This document shows, in pieces, positions 54,551 to 64,000 of a stretch of DNA of 64,000 nt. Position numbers and translations under genes: made by a program. This DNA comes from Sphingomonas sp. IW22 (GTDB lineage: Bacteria; Pseudomonadota; Alphaproteobacteria; Sphingomonadales; Sphingomonadaceae). The number at the start of each line of letters is the position of its first letter. Within the stretch, counting starts at the first letter, position 1. The stretch lies in assembly GCF_041321155.1 (NCBI RefSeq), contig NZ_JBGGWB010000005.1:124001-188000 (forward strand), given 5' to 3'. The notes beneath the pieces are model-generated. The model did no database searches, had not been told where the DNA came from, and saw only the letters and a program-made list of their open reading frames with translations.

Positions 54551-55449
54551 TTATAGCAGGCCCTCGGCGCGATACCACTCAGCGGTGGCGGCAAGCCCGG
54601 CTTCGGTCGCGATCTGCGGCCGCCACAGGGCGGGCGGAGGGCGCCGGTCGGCACGGACCACCCAGTCGGGATGGCTGAAATAAGCGGCGCGGTCGGGCGT
54701 CAGCTTGGCCCGGTCCCCCTGCACAGCGCGCGCGACACGCGCTGACAGTGCCAACAGCGCGCCTGGGGTCGAAATCGGCACGACGCGCCGCCCAACCGCC
54801 CGGCCCAGCGCATGAGCAAATTCGACATGCGACCAGCCGAGCGGCGTTTCGTCGTCGGCCTCGTAAACGGCGCGCCCGTTGGTGCCGGCCAACGCGAGCA
54901 GCAATTCGGCCAGATCGTCGGCATGCAGCGTCGAGAAGCGCCCCGGCGGCGGCAGCGGCACCACGCCGCGCCGCGCCAGCCGGAAGATCTCGAGCATCTC
55001 ATGGTCGCCGGGACCGTAAATGGCGGGCGGGCGCACGATCGCCCAGTCGCGGTCGCTGGACTGGACGGCGGCGTCGCCCTCCGCCTTGGACCAGCCATAG
55101 TCCGACAGCTGGGGTTCGCGCGCCGACAGCGACGAGACATGGACGAAACGCGTAACGTCGGCGTCGCGTGCGGCGGCCAGCGTGGCGCGGGTGCCACCGA
55201 CATTGCCCGCCACGAACCCGGCGCGGTCGCGCGCATTCACTACGCCCGCTATATGGATCACCGCATCGGCACCGCGCGCCAGTTCGGCCAGTGCGTCCGG
55301 CGTGTCGAGCGCCCCGCGCACCCATGTCACGCCCGTGCGATCCGGCTGGTCGCGGCGCGTCAGGGCGCGAACACTGTGCCCCTTCGCCAAGGCGCGATCG
55401 ATCAGCCGCTTCCCGACAAAGCCGGTGCCCCCGGTGACTGCCAGCACGC

Positions 55450-55453
<4 letters not shown>
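54551..55453 (-). CDS. NAD-dependent epimerase/dehydratase family protein, probable CerR
   Basis: This 300-residue extended SDR has the NAD motif VTGGTGFVGKRLIDRAL, the catalytic stretch SLSAREPQLSDYGWSKAEGD (YxxxK) and RPPAIYGPGDHEM. Its start overlaps the proB stop by four bases (ATGA). In Caulobacter the spt cluster includes CerR, a reductase of this family that acts on the oxidised long-chain base or ceramide. The position right upstream of acp-spt suggests the same role here. The reaction is inferred. Confidence 0.75.
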
Positions 55454-57668
<2,215 letters not shown>

Positions 57669-57843
57669 CTAGCGCAAAGGGGGCGGGGCGTCACCCCGCT
57701 TGCGGTTTGATGGGTTAAGGCCCATATGCGGATGGCTACAGTCGCAAATCGACGGTTCTTGGCTTTGCGGCTCGTTCCTTCTTTCCCTGCACCGCGGCAA
57801 GAATGCCCTGTGTTCATCGCGGGGCGCCAAGAAGGAAAATACC

Positions 57844-58056
57844 ATGAGCACGACCGGAACCGTCAAGTTTTTCAACGCCGACAAGGGCTATGGCTTCATC
57901 GCCCCCGACAATGGCGGCACCGACGCCTTTGTCCACATCAGCGCTGTCGAGCGTTCGGGCATGGCGACCCTCCAGCAGGATCAGCGCGTGGCGTATGAGC
58001 TGGAGCAGGACCGCCGCGGCAAGATGGCGGCGGTGAATCTGCGCGCTGCCGACTGA
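57844..58056 (+). CDS. cold-shock protein
   Basis: This 70-residue CSD-fold protein binds single-strand nucleic acid. The RNP motifs are GTVKFFNADKGYGFIAPD and DAFVHISAVERSG. The ATG at 57844 follows AGGAAAA. The 184 bases between obgE and this gene include GGGGCGGGGCGTCACCCCGC near 57678-57700, which can fold in the leader region, and there is no other gene in the gap. Confidence 0.93.
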   Translation: MSTTGTVKFFNADKGYGFIAPDNGGTDAFVHISAVERSGMATLQQDQRVAYELEQDRRGKMAAVNLRAAD

Positions 58057-58117
58057 CGTTCAGGGCGCGGCGGCCATCCCGGTCGCCGCGCTACCCGTTA
58101 CGGAAAAGGAAGCGCAC

Positions 58118-58309
58118 ATGGCCAATAATGCCACTTTCTATCGCGATCGCGCCGAGTTCGAGCGACAGAACGCTACCGCTTCCACGCTTGAGAATGTTCG
58201 GGAACGCTGCGAACGCGCAGCCGCTTCCTGGGACGCCATGGCCGTTCGGGCCGAGCGCGTCGAGCGCGACCGCATGAACGCGCGCAAGGAATCGCCGTCG
58301 CAGGTCTGA
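58118..58309 (+). CDS. small charged helical protein, unknown function
   Basis: This 63-residue protein is mostly helical and rich in Arg and Glu (DRAEFERQNATAST, LENVRERCERAAASWDAMA, RAERVERDRMNARKE). GGAAAAGGAAG precedes ATG 58118. It follows the cold-shock gene and converges on the TetR gene with two bases between the stops. No function is known to me. The clean Shine-Dalgarno and codon use support it. Confidence 0.6.
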   Translation: MANNATFYRDRAEFERQNATASTLENVRERCERAAASWDAMAVRAERVERDRMNARKESPSQV

Positions 58310-58311
58310 TC

Positions 58312-58887
58312 CTATCCCTGTGATCTGACCAGCGCTTCCAGTGCCAGTCGCCGGGTCGTGTCGCGCGGCAGCCCCAGCGCCCGCGTCATCGATCCGCCAA
58401 GCAGCGCATCGCCCAGCGCCATCAGCACCAGTTGCAGCGTATCGGCATGGATCGGCTTGTCGGGCCGGGCCGATGCACTCAAATCGTCGACCAGCCGATG
58501 GATCGCCTCCAGAATCGGGTCCAGCGCGTCTTCGTTGCCGGTCAGGATCATCCAGCTGGCCAGCGCGCCTGCGCCTTCGGTATCGAACGCGTCGAAGGTC
58601 AGGTCGACCACCTCCCGCGGCTCCTGCCCGCCGATTCGCGCGCGAATGGCCGCTTCTCCGATTTTCGCGGTGATCGTGTCCGCCATCATCCCGGCCAGCG
58701 CCTTTTGCAGGCCCGATGCCGATCCGAAATGATGCAGCAGATTGGCGTGAGTGCGGCCGATTCGCGTCGCCACCGCCTTAAGCGTCACAGCCTGTGGTCC
58801 CGCTTCGATCAACAGATCGCGGGCGGCGATCAACGCGGTTTCGCGAGATGCTTCGGGTGACAGGCGGCGGCGGACGGCTATTGACAT
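58312..58887 (-). CDS. TetR/AcrR family transcriptional regulator
   Basis: This 191-residue repressor has an N-terminal helix-turn-helix: TALIAARDLLIEAGPQAVTLKAVATRIGRTHANLLHHFGSAS, split here only by length. The C-terminal ligand domain is ordinary. ATG 58887 is chosen because the next possible start (58917) adds an unrelated MEEIWILLTP. No Shine-Dalgarno precedes either. It is divergent from the hydrolase gene, 43 bases apart, so it probably controls that gene and itself. Confidence 0.85.
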   Translation of the reverse strand: MSIAVRRRLSPEASRETALIAARDLLIEAGPQAVTLKAVATRIGRTHANLLHHFGSASGLQKALAGMMADTITAKIGEAAIRARIGGQEPREVVDLTFDAFDTEGAGALASWMILTGNEDALDPILEAIHRLVDDLSASARPDKPIHADTLQLVLMALGDALLGGSMTRALGLPRDTTRRLALEALVRSQG

Positions 58888-58895
58888 GGGTGTAA
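58881..58895. promoter_or_regulatory. imperfect palindrome at the TetR start, similar to the fadD element
   Basis: On the minus strand the sequence is TTACAC-CCA-TGTCAA, which shares the left half TTACAC with TTACAC-TC-GTGTAA at fadD (10147-10160). Its right half is only a partial match. A second short inverted repeat, AAATC-CA-GATTT, lies at 58899-58910. Either could be the operator in the 43-base divergent gap. Confidence 0.3.
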
Positions 58896-58930
58896 GTAAA
58901 ATCCAGATTTCTTCCATTAGGAGGATTTGG

Positions 58931-59776
58931 ATGGCGAAGGCAAAGACTCCCGCCGATTTGACGATTACGCCGCGCGACCTGCGTTTCGGGCGGAAGGATG
59001 CGCCAGAGCGGTGGTGGCTGAACGGCGACCCGATCGCTACGGCATTTTACAACGCCCTGTCGGTTACTTTCCCCAAGGGAGAGGCGTTTTTCATCGACAG
59101 CGTTCGTCAGTTCCGCGACGGCAGCCCGCCACGCCTGGCTGCCGAGATTCAAGCGTTCACCAAGCAGGAAGTCATCCACACCCGCGAACATGTCGCGTTC
59201 AACCGGCATGTCACTCGACAGGGTTATGACGTGTCGCGACTGGAACAGCGGGTCGAGGATGAAATCGCGCTGACGCGTGACAGGCCGCCGATCGGTGCTT
59301 TGGCCGCGACCATGTGCCTCGAGCATTTCACCGCTATCCTGGCGCACGAGCTCGTCGCCGATTCGCGCCATTTGTCAGGCGGCGACGCGGAGGCGGCGGC
59401 TTTGTGGCGGTGGCACGCGATCGAGGAGATCGAGCATAAGGGCGTCGCTTACGACACATGGCTGCACGCCACGCGCGACTGGCCGCGCTTTCGCCGCTGG
59501 TGGGTCAAGACGCTGGTGATGCTGATTACCACGCGCAAGTTTCTGGTGGGGCGCTGGGTCGGGATGCTCGACCTGTTGGCGCAGGACGGGCTGACTGGCT
59601 GGCGGGTGAAGGCGCGGCTGCTGCACTATGCGCTGGTGCGACCGGGTATGGCGCGCAAGGTGCTGGGCGCGTGGCTGAGTTTCTTCCTGCCCGGATTTCA
59701 CCCGTGGAACCACGACGACCGCGCGCTGATCGGCCGCGTCGACAGCGAATTCGCAATGGCGCGCGTGGCGGGCTGA
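58931..59776 (+). CDS. metal-dependent hydrolase family protein (PF10118 type)
   Basis: This 281-residue protein matches the predicted metal-dependent hydrolase family. Conserved His and Glu appear in FPKGEAFFIDSVR, KQEVIHTREHVAFNRHV, TMCLEHFTAILAHEL and WRWHAIEEIEHKGVAYD, an ExxH-rich pattern similar to ferritin-like di-metal enzymes. The substrate is unknown. ATG 58931 is preceded by AGGAGG (58918-58923). The divergent TetR gene suggests induction by a small molecule. Confidence 0.75.
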   Translation: MAKAKTPADLTITPRDLRFGRKDAPERWWLNGDPIATAFYNALSVTFPKGEAFFIDSVRQFRDGSPPRLAAEIQAFTKQEVIHTREHVAFNRHVTRQGYDVSRLEQRVEDEIALTRDRPPIGALAATMCLEHFTAILAHELVADSRHLSGGDAEAAALWRWHAIEEIEHKGVAYDTWLHATRDWPRFRRWWVKTLVMLITTRKFLVGRWVGMLDLLAQDGLTGWRVKARLLHYALVRPGMARKVLGAWLSFFLPGFHPWNHDDRALIGRVDSEFAMARVAG

Positions 59777-59804
59777 CGAGCGCGCAGGGCGATCGTCAGC
59801 CCGC
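59768..59804. terminator. 12-bp hairpin between the hydrolase and the acetyltransferase
   Basis: GCGGGCTGACGA (59768-59779) is exactly complementary to TCGTCAGCCCGC (59793-59804). The first arm includes the TGA stop of the hydrolase gene. It separates two convergent genes and has no T-run. Confidence 0.5.
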
Positions 59805-59808
59805 AGCG

Positions 59809-60345
59809 TCAGGCGGCGAGGGCGAGGGGGTTGGCCGCGCGCCATTCGTGCATGACGCAATCGACGTCGCTTCCCCGCGCAAGGCAGGGGCGCCGCCGGA
59901 TCTCGCCCGTCGGGCGGAAGCCCAGCCGCGCGAGCACGCGTGCCGAAGCGGGATTGTCGGTGAAATGCCCCGCGACCAATTGCGGGATGCGCAGGCTGTC
60001 GGAAAGCGTGGCGAGCAGCGCAGCGCCCGCTTCGGTCATCAGCCCGCGACCGCGCGCCTCTGGTGCCAGCCAATAACCCAGTTCGCGCTGACCCCGCTCG
60101 TCGCGATGCACTCCAATGCCGCCGACCAGCGCAACCGCCGGGCCGATATGCTCGAAGATCAGGAAACGCGGCTCGTCGATCTTCTCCGGCAATGCCAGAA
60201 AGGCCTGTGCGTCGCTCAGGGCATAGGGCCATGGTGCGCGGCTGAGCATCGTGACGATGCCGGGATCGGCAATCGCCCGGGCAAGCACGGGGGCGTCCTC
60301 GGCCCAGCCGGGCCGCAATGTCAGGCGTTCGGTTCGCACGAACAT
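59809..60345 (-). CDS. GNAT family N-acetyltransferase (RimJ/RimL-like)
   Basis: This 178-residue acetyltransferase starts FVRTERLTLRPGWAEDAPVL and has GYWLAPEARGRGLMTEAGAALL (acetyl-CoA binding loop) and NPASARVLARLGFRPTGEI. It may acetylate a protein N-terminus or a small molecule; the substrate is not evident. It lies downstream of rpmA beyond a terminator and converges with the hydrolase gene. Confidence 0.85.
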   Translation of the reverse strand: MFVRTERLTLRPGWAEDAPVLARAIADPGIVTMLSRAPWPYALSDAQAFLALPEKIDEPRFLIFEHIGPAVALVGGIGVHRDERGQRELGYWLAPEARGRGLMTEAGAALLATLSDSLRIPQLVAGHFTDNPASARVLARLGFRPTGEIRRRPCLARGSDVDCVMHEWRAANPLALAA

Positions 60346-60411
60346 GGGCACTCTCCTCGATTCGGCCGCGCCGCCTGGTGGCGATGCGGGCTGGGGCGAG
60401 GGGAGCAAAGA

Positions 60412-60440
60412 AAAAGGGAGCCGGGGCGGACCCGTCTCCC
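60412..60440 (-). terminator. intrinsic terminator of rplU-rpmA
   Basis: On the minus strand GGGAG-A-CGGG (60440-60431) pairs with CCCG-G-CTCCC (60425-60416), followed by TTTTTCTTT. The position is about 70 bases past the rpmA stop, and the T-run is correct for the minus strand. Confidence 0.8.
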
Positions 60441-60510
60441 TTCTCTAGTGGCTGGTTCCGTCGATCGGAACCCGGGTCAGCCCTGGTGGGCAACCCGGCC
60501 GGTTACCCGA

Positions 60511-60780
60511 TTATTCGGCGGCTTCCGCCATCGGCTGGACCGCGCAAAAGGTGCGACCAAGGCGACCCTTGGAGAACGCGACCTGGCCTTCGGTCAGCGC
60601 GAACAGCGTGTGATCCTTGCCGATGCCGACATTCGGGCCCGGATAATATTTCGTACCGCGCTGGCGAATGATGATGTTGCCCGGAATGACATGCTCGCCA
60701 CCGAACTTCTTCACGCCAAGGCGCTTGCTTTCCGAATCGCGACCGTTGCGCGACGAGCCGCCAGCTTTCTTATGTGCCAT
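60511..60780 (-). CDS. rpmA: 50S ribosomal protein L27
   Basis: This 89-residue protein reaches the peptidyl-transferase centre with its N-terminus. The sequence [18 protein letters not shown] and [23 protein letters not shown], with [18 protein letters not shown], is fully typical. The start MAHKKAGG needs no N-terminal cleavage. It follows rplU after a 25-base gap. Confidence 0.97.
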   Translation of the reverse strand: MAHKKAGGSSRNGRDSESKRLGVKKFGGEHVIPGNIIIRQRGTKYYPGPNVGIGKDHTLFALTEGQVAFSKGRLGRTFCAVQPMAEAAE

Positions 60781-60805
60781 TGCCTATACTCCTCGTGGCT
60801 CGCGA

Positions 60806-61111
60806 TCAGGCTGCGTCGCCGATCGACACGATCTTCAGGATCGTGTGATTCTGGCGGTGGCCGTTCTTGCGGCGATAGTTGTGACGGCGACGCTTCTTGA
60901 AAACGATCACCTTTTCGCCCTTTGCCTGGGCGATGATCTCGGCGGCCACGGTCAGGCCAGCGGCCGACTTGAGGTCGCTGCCTTCGCCGGCGAGCAGAAC
61001 GTCGTCCAGCGTGACCGAATCACCGGCCTCGCCGCCGATCTTCTCGACGACGATCTTGTCTCCTGCGGCAACGCGATACTGCTTGCCGCCCGTGCGCACG
61101 ACTGCGAACAT
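60806..61111 (-). CDS. rplU: 50S ribosomal protein L21
   Basis: This 101-residue protein binds 23S r[23 protein letters not shown], the central ITAQ-like [28 protein letters not shown] and the C-terminal TILKIVSI are diagnostic. It forms the rplU-rpmA pair; in many genomes obgE follows, but here obgE lies about 3 kb away on the same strand and further downstream. Confidence 0.96.
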   Translation of the reverse strand: MFAVVRTGGKQYRVAAGDKIVVEKIGGEAGDSVTLDDVLLAGEGSDLKSAAGLTVAAEIIAQAKGEKVIVFKKRRRHNYRRKNGHRQNHTILKIVSIGDAA

Positions 61112-61179
61112 GGCCTAAAATCTCTTTCAGCAATACGATGTCCCGCACTGACCCAGGGGCCATGCGAGAGTGAAGGCGT

Positions 61180-61208
61180 CCGCTATGCCACGAACGCGAT
61201 TCTGTCAA
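61180..61208 (-). promoter_or_regulatory. putative rplU promoter
   Basis: A perfect TTGACA -35 box lies at 61208-61203 on the minus strand. The -10 region at the right distance (TAGCGG at 61185-61180, or CATAGC two bases nearer) is weak. This leaves a leader of about 70-90 bases before rplU. Confidence 0.35.
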
Positions 61209-61233
61209 CCAAGGATGGCGAATTCGTTACGTA

Positions 61234-61614
61234 TTAATGGCGGTGAACCGGCTTCAGCCGGTAACCGCCGCCCGATACGCGGTCGAAGAGCCCTCCGATC
61301 GCCGGATGTTCGACAGGCTCGTCGCTTTCATCGGTGATCAGATTCTGTTGGCTGACATAAGCGACATAGGATGATTCGCCGTTTTCCGCCAGCAAATGGT
61401 AAAATGGCTGATCCTTTCGCGGGCGCACCGCTTCAGGAATTGCCTCATACCATTCCTCTGTATTGGCAAAGACGGGGTCCACGTCGAACACCACGCCGCG
61501 AAAATCGAACAGCCGGTGCCGCACGACATCGCCCACATTGAAGCGCGCATGCGCGACAGGGGGCATTGCCATGGCGGCGTCGAGGGGGAGTGCGGGGGTG
61601 TTCGGTCGATCCAT
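61234..61614 (-). CDS. hspQ: heat shock protein HspQ
   Basis: This 126-residue HspQ/YccV-like protein binds hemimethylated DNA in E. coli and helps Lon degradation. The signature is [35 protein letters not shown] and [24 protein letters not shown]. The C-terminal [15 protein letters not shown] is normal. ATG 61614 is chosen over 61647. Confidence 0.9.
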   Translation of the reverse strand: MDRPNTPALPLDAAMAMPPVAHARFNVGDVVRHRLFDFRGVVFDVDPVFANTEEWYEAIPEAVRPRKDQPFYHLLAENGESSYVAYVSQQNLITDESDEPVEHPAIGGLFDRVSGGGYRLKPVHRH

Positions 61615-61738
61615 AAAAATGAATCTAGTGGCAATTCGCGTTCGCACAAGCAGGGGCTTGCAGAGCCGGAATCATTCAGCTAACGGCGCCTCCTCATCCG
61701 ATCGACCGGCCGCTTGCGGCTTATACGGATACCCTCGC

Positions 61739-61829
<91 letters not shown>

Positions 61830-61891
61830 AGACTTTCCTAACCGATTGTCTTTCCTCGACTTTTTGAAACAGCGTCGCTTTCCACCGTCCC

Positions 61892-61915
61892 GGTGCTACA
61901 AAGTGGTGCTACAAA
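61892..61915 (+). repeat. tandem direct repeat before the integrase gene
   Basis: GGTGCTACAAA occurs at 61892-61902 and again at 61905-61915, two bases apart, ending just before the integrase ATG (61916). The 13-base period and position suggest binding sites for the integrase or its repressor, or an overlap with its ribosome-binding region. Confidence 0.5.
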
Positions 61916-63118
61916 ATGCGGTTAATGACGCATGTTCGAGTGTCGAGTGATGGCGGATTTGAAGTCCGTATTGTGGTGCCCGCTACCCTTCGAACGACGA
62001 TCGGAAAGACGAACCTGACCCGACGCCTCGGGAGGGTTTCCAAATCGGATGCCAATCGACTGGCGGCCCCGGTCATCCAACATTTTCGTGATCTGATTGA
62101 GCGAGCGAAAGCTGGGCCGCTCGACGAACCGTTTCCCTTGCCTGCTATCGCTTCGGTTCCGTCGAAGGCCGTCCGCCGACATGCTTCCTCGCCGAACCTG
62201 ATGGCAATCTTTGAGGGATACCTACGCGAGCGCCAACCGTCGCCCGCGACCATCAAGCGTTGGCGTCCCGTGATTACCCATCTGGTCGAGTATCTCGGGC
62301 ATGACGAGCCGCGCCGTATCAGCGCCGATGACATTATTGGTTGGAAGGAGGCGCTCGCTCGTCAGGGAGTAAGTGGTCGGACGATCCGTGAAGTTTATCT
62401 TGCTTCCGTCAAGGTTGTGCTCGCATGGGGCGTCGAAAATCGAAAGCTGGACGCTAACCCCGCTGCTGGGGTGTCAGTGCGCGTGCCGAAGCGGCACCGC
62501 CCGCGAGGCCCCAGCTTCACCTCTGCGGAGGCGCGCACGATATTGTCGGCATCCCTGTGTAGGGACCATGGCAAGATAAGTCCTGAACACGCACTCGCTC
62601 GACGCTGGATTCCGTGGATTTGCGCCTACACCGGCGCGCGTGTTGGCGAGATTGCGCAAATGCGCGGTTGCGACATTGCCGAGGTCGAAGGTTTCTGGGT
62701 GATGCGGATCACGCCGGAAGCTGGTTCAACCAAAAGTGGACAGGCGCGTATGGTGCCGCTGCATCCGCATCTGGTCGAGCAGGGTCTGCCTAGGATTGCC
62801 CAAAAAGCAGGCGAGGGGCCAATCTTCTTTGATCCGGCGCGCGGTAGAGGTGGGTCTGCTGGCAACGCCCATTATCGAAAGGTCGGCGAGCGCTTGGCCG
62901 CGTGGGTGCGCGACCTCGGCGTCGATGACCCTCATGTCCAACCCAATCATGGCTGGAGGCACTTGTTTAAGACGGTTGCGCGGCGTGCTGGGATAGCGCC
63001 AGAAGTCCGTGATGCTCTTCAGGGGCACGCCCCCCGCAGCGTTGGTGAATCCTATGGGGACTGGCCGGTTGACGTTCTCGCAGCGGCGGTTGGAACCTTG
63101 CCGCGCTACGACCTATGA
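61916..63118 (+). CDS. tyrosine-type site-specific integrase
   Basis: This 400-residue phage-type integrase has an N-terminal arm-binding part, a SAM-like core (LMAIFEGYLRERQPSPATIKRW) and a C-terminal catalytic domain. Catalytic residues are in CAYTGARVGEIAQMRG (Arg), GSTKSGQARMVPLH (Lys), HGWRHLFKTVAR (HxxR), LQGHAPRS (His) and ESYGDWP (nucleophile Tyr). It lies immediately downstream of tRNA-Ser, the usual attachment site, and points away from it. Its base composition is visibly less GC-rich than the core genes. Confidence 0.92.
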   Translation: MRLMTHVRVSSDGGFEVRIVVPATLRTTIGKTNLTRRLGRVSKSDANRLAAPVIQHFRDLIERAKAGPLDEPFPLPAIASVPSKAVRRHASSPNLMAIFEGYLRERQPSPATIKRWRPVITHLVEYLGHDEPRRISADDIIGWKEALARQGVSGRTIREVYLASVKVVLAWGVENRKLDANPAAGVSVRVPKRHRPRGPSFTSAEARTILSASLCRDHGKISPEHALARRWIPWICAYTGARVGEIAQMRGCDIAEVEGFWVMRITPEAGSTKSGQARMVPLHPHLVEQGLPRIAQKAGEGPIFFDPARGRGGSAGNAHYRKVGERLAAWVRDLGVDDPHVQPNHGWRHLFKTVARRAGIAPEVRDALQGHAPRSVGESYGDWPVDVLAAAVGTLPRYDL

Positions 63119-63127
63119 GTTCACGAT

Positions 63128-64000
63128 TTATCTGTATTCGTTGCGTTTGCGCCGTCGTTCCCCCGGCATGGTGCGGTCCATCCGAACAAACCAGCTTGCG
63201 TCGTTATAGCTCAATAGATGTGGGGCCACTGGTTTGATTGAAAGATAAGCCCCAAGTTCGCTGGGGGACATTACTTTGGACTTCAGGGAACGAAGTGGCT
63301 CTTTTTTCGCAAGGCTTTTGCAAGCGAGCAGCAGTGGGCGGTCGGTGGTGAGAAAACAAATGGCTCCATGGCGTTCAGCCGTGCGAATATGCCATGCGTC
63401 TTGATCGCATTTCTTGCCTAGTTGTTCGCGCAGAAGTGCGTAGAGATCATGAAAAAGTTGATCGTCAGATTGAGCTAACCGCCGCCGCTGCTGCTGCTCC
63501 ACAGTGGGAAGATTCATCCAAGACGGTCCCAAGGTGGCGGGTGCGGAGCCGTCCACACTTTCGAGTTTGAGGCCAGAGAAGAGGGAGTAGTCGAAGTAGC
63601 CGTAGCCTCGATAGCGGCCAACCGGCTGCCTGAACCGCTCATCGTCGAGTTCAGCCGACTGGCAAAGCTCAAGAACTCCTTGACGCGCTAGGTAAGCGAT
63701 GCCGGTAAGAAAGGTGGCATTGCGGTATTTCTCCGTATCGTTCCTCGCGCCGTATACCGGAACACGAGCCTGATACCCGGTATGCCCAACTCGGTCGCCC
63801 CAGTGAACAGCACCGGTAGTTATCCACCGCGTCTCATGCGTGATCGCCAAGTCTAGGACAGTGTTATCAACGAGAACGCGGATTGGTGGCAAGCCGCTTT
63901 GTCGCATACGGGCGTCATGGGTCGCACGGTTGAGGTGAAACTGGGCGAGGCGAGGATACAGCTTGAACCGTAGCCGTTCTGGAAGGCTTCGTAATCGGGC
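63128..64000 (-). CDS. PIN-like domain protein, 5' end beyond the window
   Basis: The frame from ATG 63907 encodes 259 residues, and it stays open to the window edge (another 31 codons, LPERLRFKLYPRLAQFHLNR-like), so the real start may lie outside. Features of a PIN-type nuclease are an early Asp in RVLVDNTVLDLA, a late Asp pair region (KKCDQDAWHIRTAERHG) and ICFLTTDRPLLLACKSL. PIN proteins are RNases, often toxins or defence nucleases. Its place next to an integrase points to cargo of the element. Function is otherwise unknown. Confidence 0.6.
   Translation of the reverse strand, partial: ARLRSLPERLRFKLYPRLAQFHLNRATHDARMRQSGLPPIRVLVDNTVLDLAITHETRWITTGAVHWGDRVGHTGYQARVPVYGARNDTEKYRNATFLTGIAYLARQGVLELCQSAELDDERFRQPVGRYRGYGYFDYSLFSGLKLESVDGSAPATLGPSWMNLPTVEQQQRRRLAQSDDQLFHDLYALLREQLGKKCDQDAWHIRTAERHGAICFLTTDRPLLLACKSLAKKEPLRSLKSKVMSPSELGAYLSIKPVAPHLLSYNDASWFVRMDRTMPGERRRKRNEYR

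Overview
The window is about two thirds G+C, densely coded chromosomal DNA from an alphaproteobacterium of the sphingomonad group (Sphingomonas or a close relative). The lineage call rests on a serine palmitoyltransferase gene beside its own acyl carrier protein gene (sphingolipid synthesis), a PhyR/NepR/EcfG general stress response locus, and the sequences of housekeeping proteins. Most of the window is core genome. Only the two ends look accessory or decayed.

Layout. 1-1119 is the wreck of a copper-resistance locus: the start of copA is joined to the end of copB, with two frameshifts and one stop. 1116-8194 holds a thioredoxin-reductase-like flavoprotein, trmD-rplS, the minus-strand run xseB-ispA-coaD-PPIase-queA, and a divergent aldehyde dehydrogenase. 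8253-19921 holds fadD with two palindromes at its promoter, a frameshifted diguanylate cyclase, panB, a TPR membrane protein-bamB-der run, a TusA-like protein, an HPt protein, and a thiolase with a MaoC hydratase. 20014-34687 holds putA, argG, a MATE exporter, trmB, argS-SPOR-nagZ-scpA-scpB and tatABC.

34747-39304 is the stress-response region: an entericidin, a PhyP-like histidine kinase with a degenerate ATPase domain, nepR, phyR, an unlisted 45-residue membrane protein, ecfG, and a 55-residue minus-strand ORF whose C-terminal half resembles NepR. 39376-50943 holds glnE, bcp, a DUF455 protein, an M23 peptidase, an ErpA-type protein, xth, a secreted small protein, a fatty acid desaturase and lptF-lptG. 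51023-57659 holds the sphingolipid genes (spt, acp and a CerR-like reductase) in a minus-strand run with obgE, proB and a hybrid histidine kinase. 57844-61614 holds a cold-shock gene, a TetR/hydrolase pair, rplU-rpmA and hspQ. 61739-64000 holds tRNA-Ser(CGA), a tyrosine integrase and a PIN-like protein that runs off the window. This is the left edge of an integrated element.

How the genes work together. The minus-strand run obgE-proB-cerR-acp-spt makes the long-chain base of the sphingolipids that replace much of the LPS in this group. phyR, nepR and ecfG form the partner-switching stress cascade, with the PhyP-like kinase as likely PhyR phosphatase. The second NepR-like ORF and the 45-residue membrane protein are the most interesting undescribed candidates. 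Only one gap longer than 300 bases lacks an obvious long gene (39056-39375). It holds a terminator, the NepR-like ORF and a palindrome.
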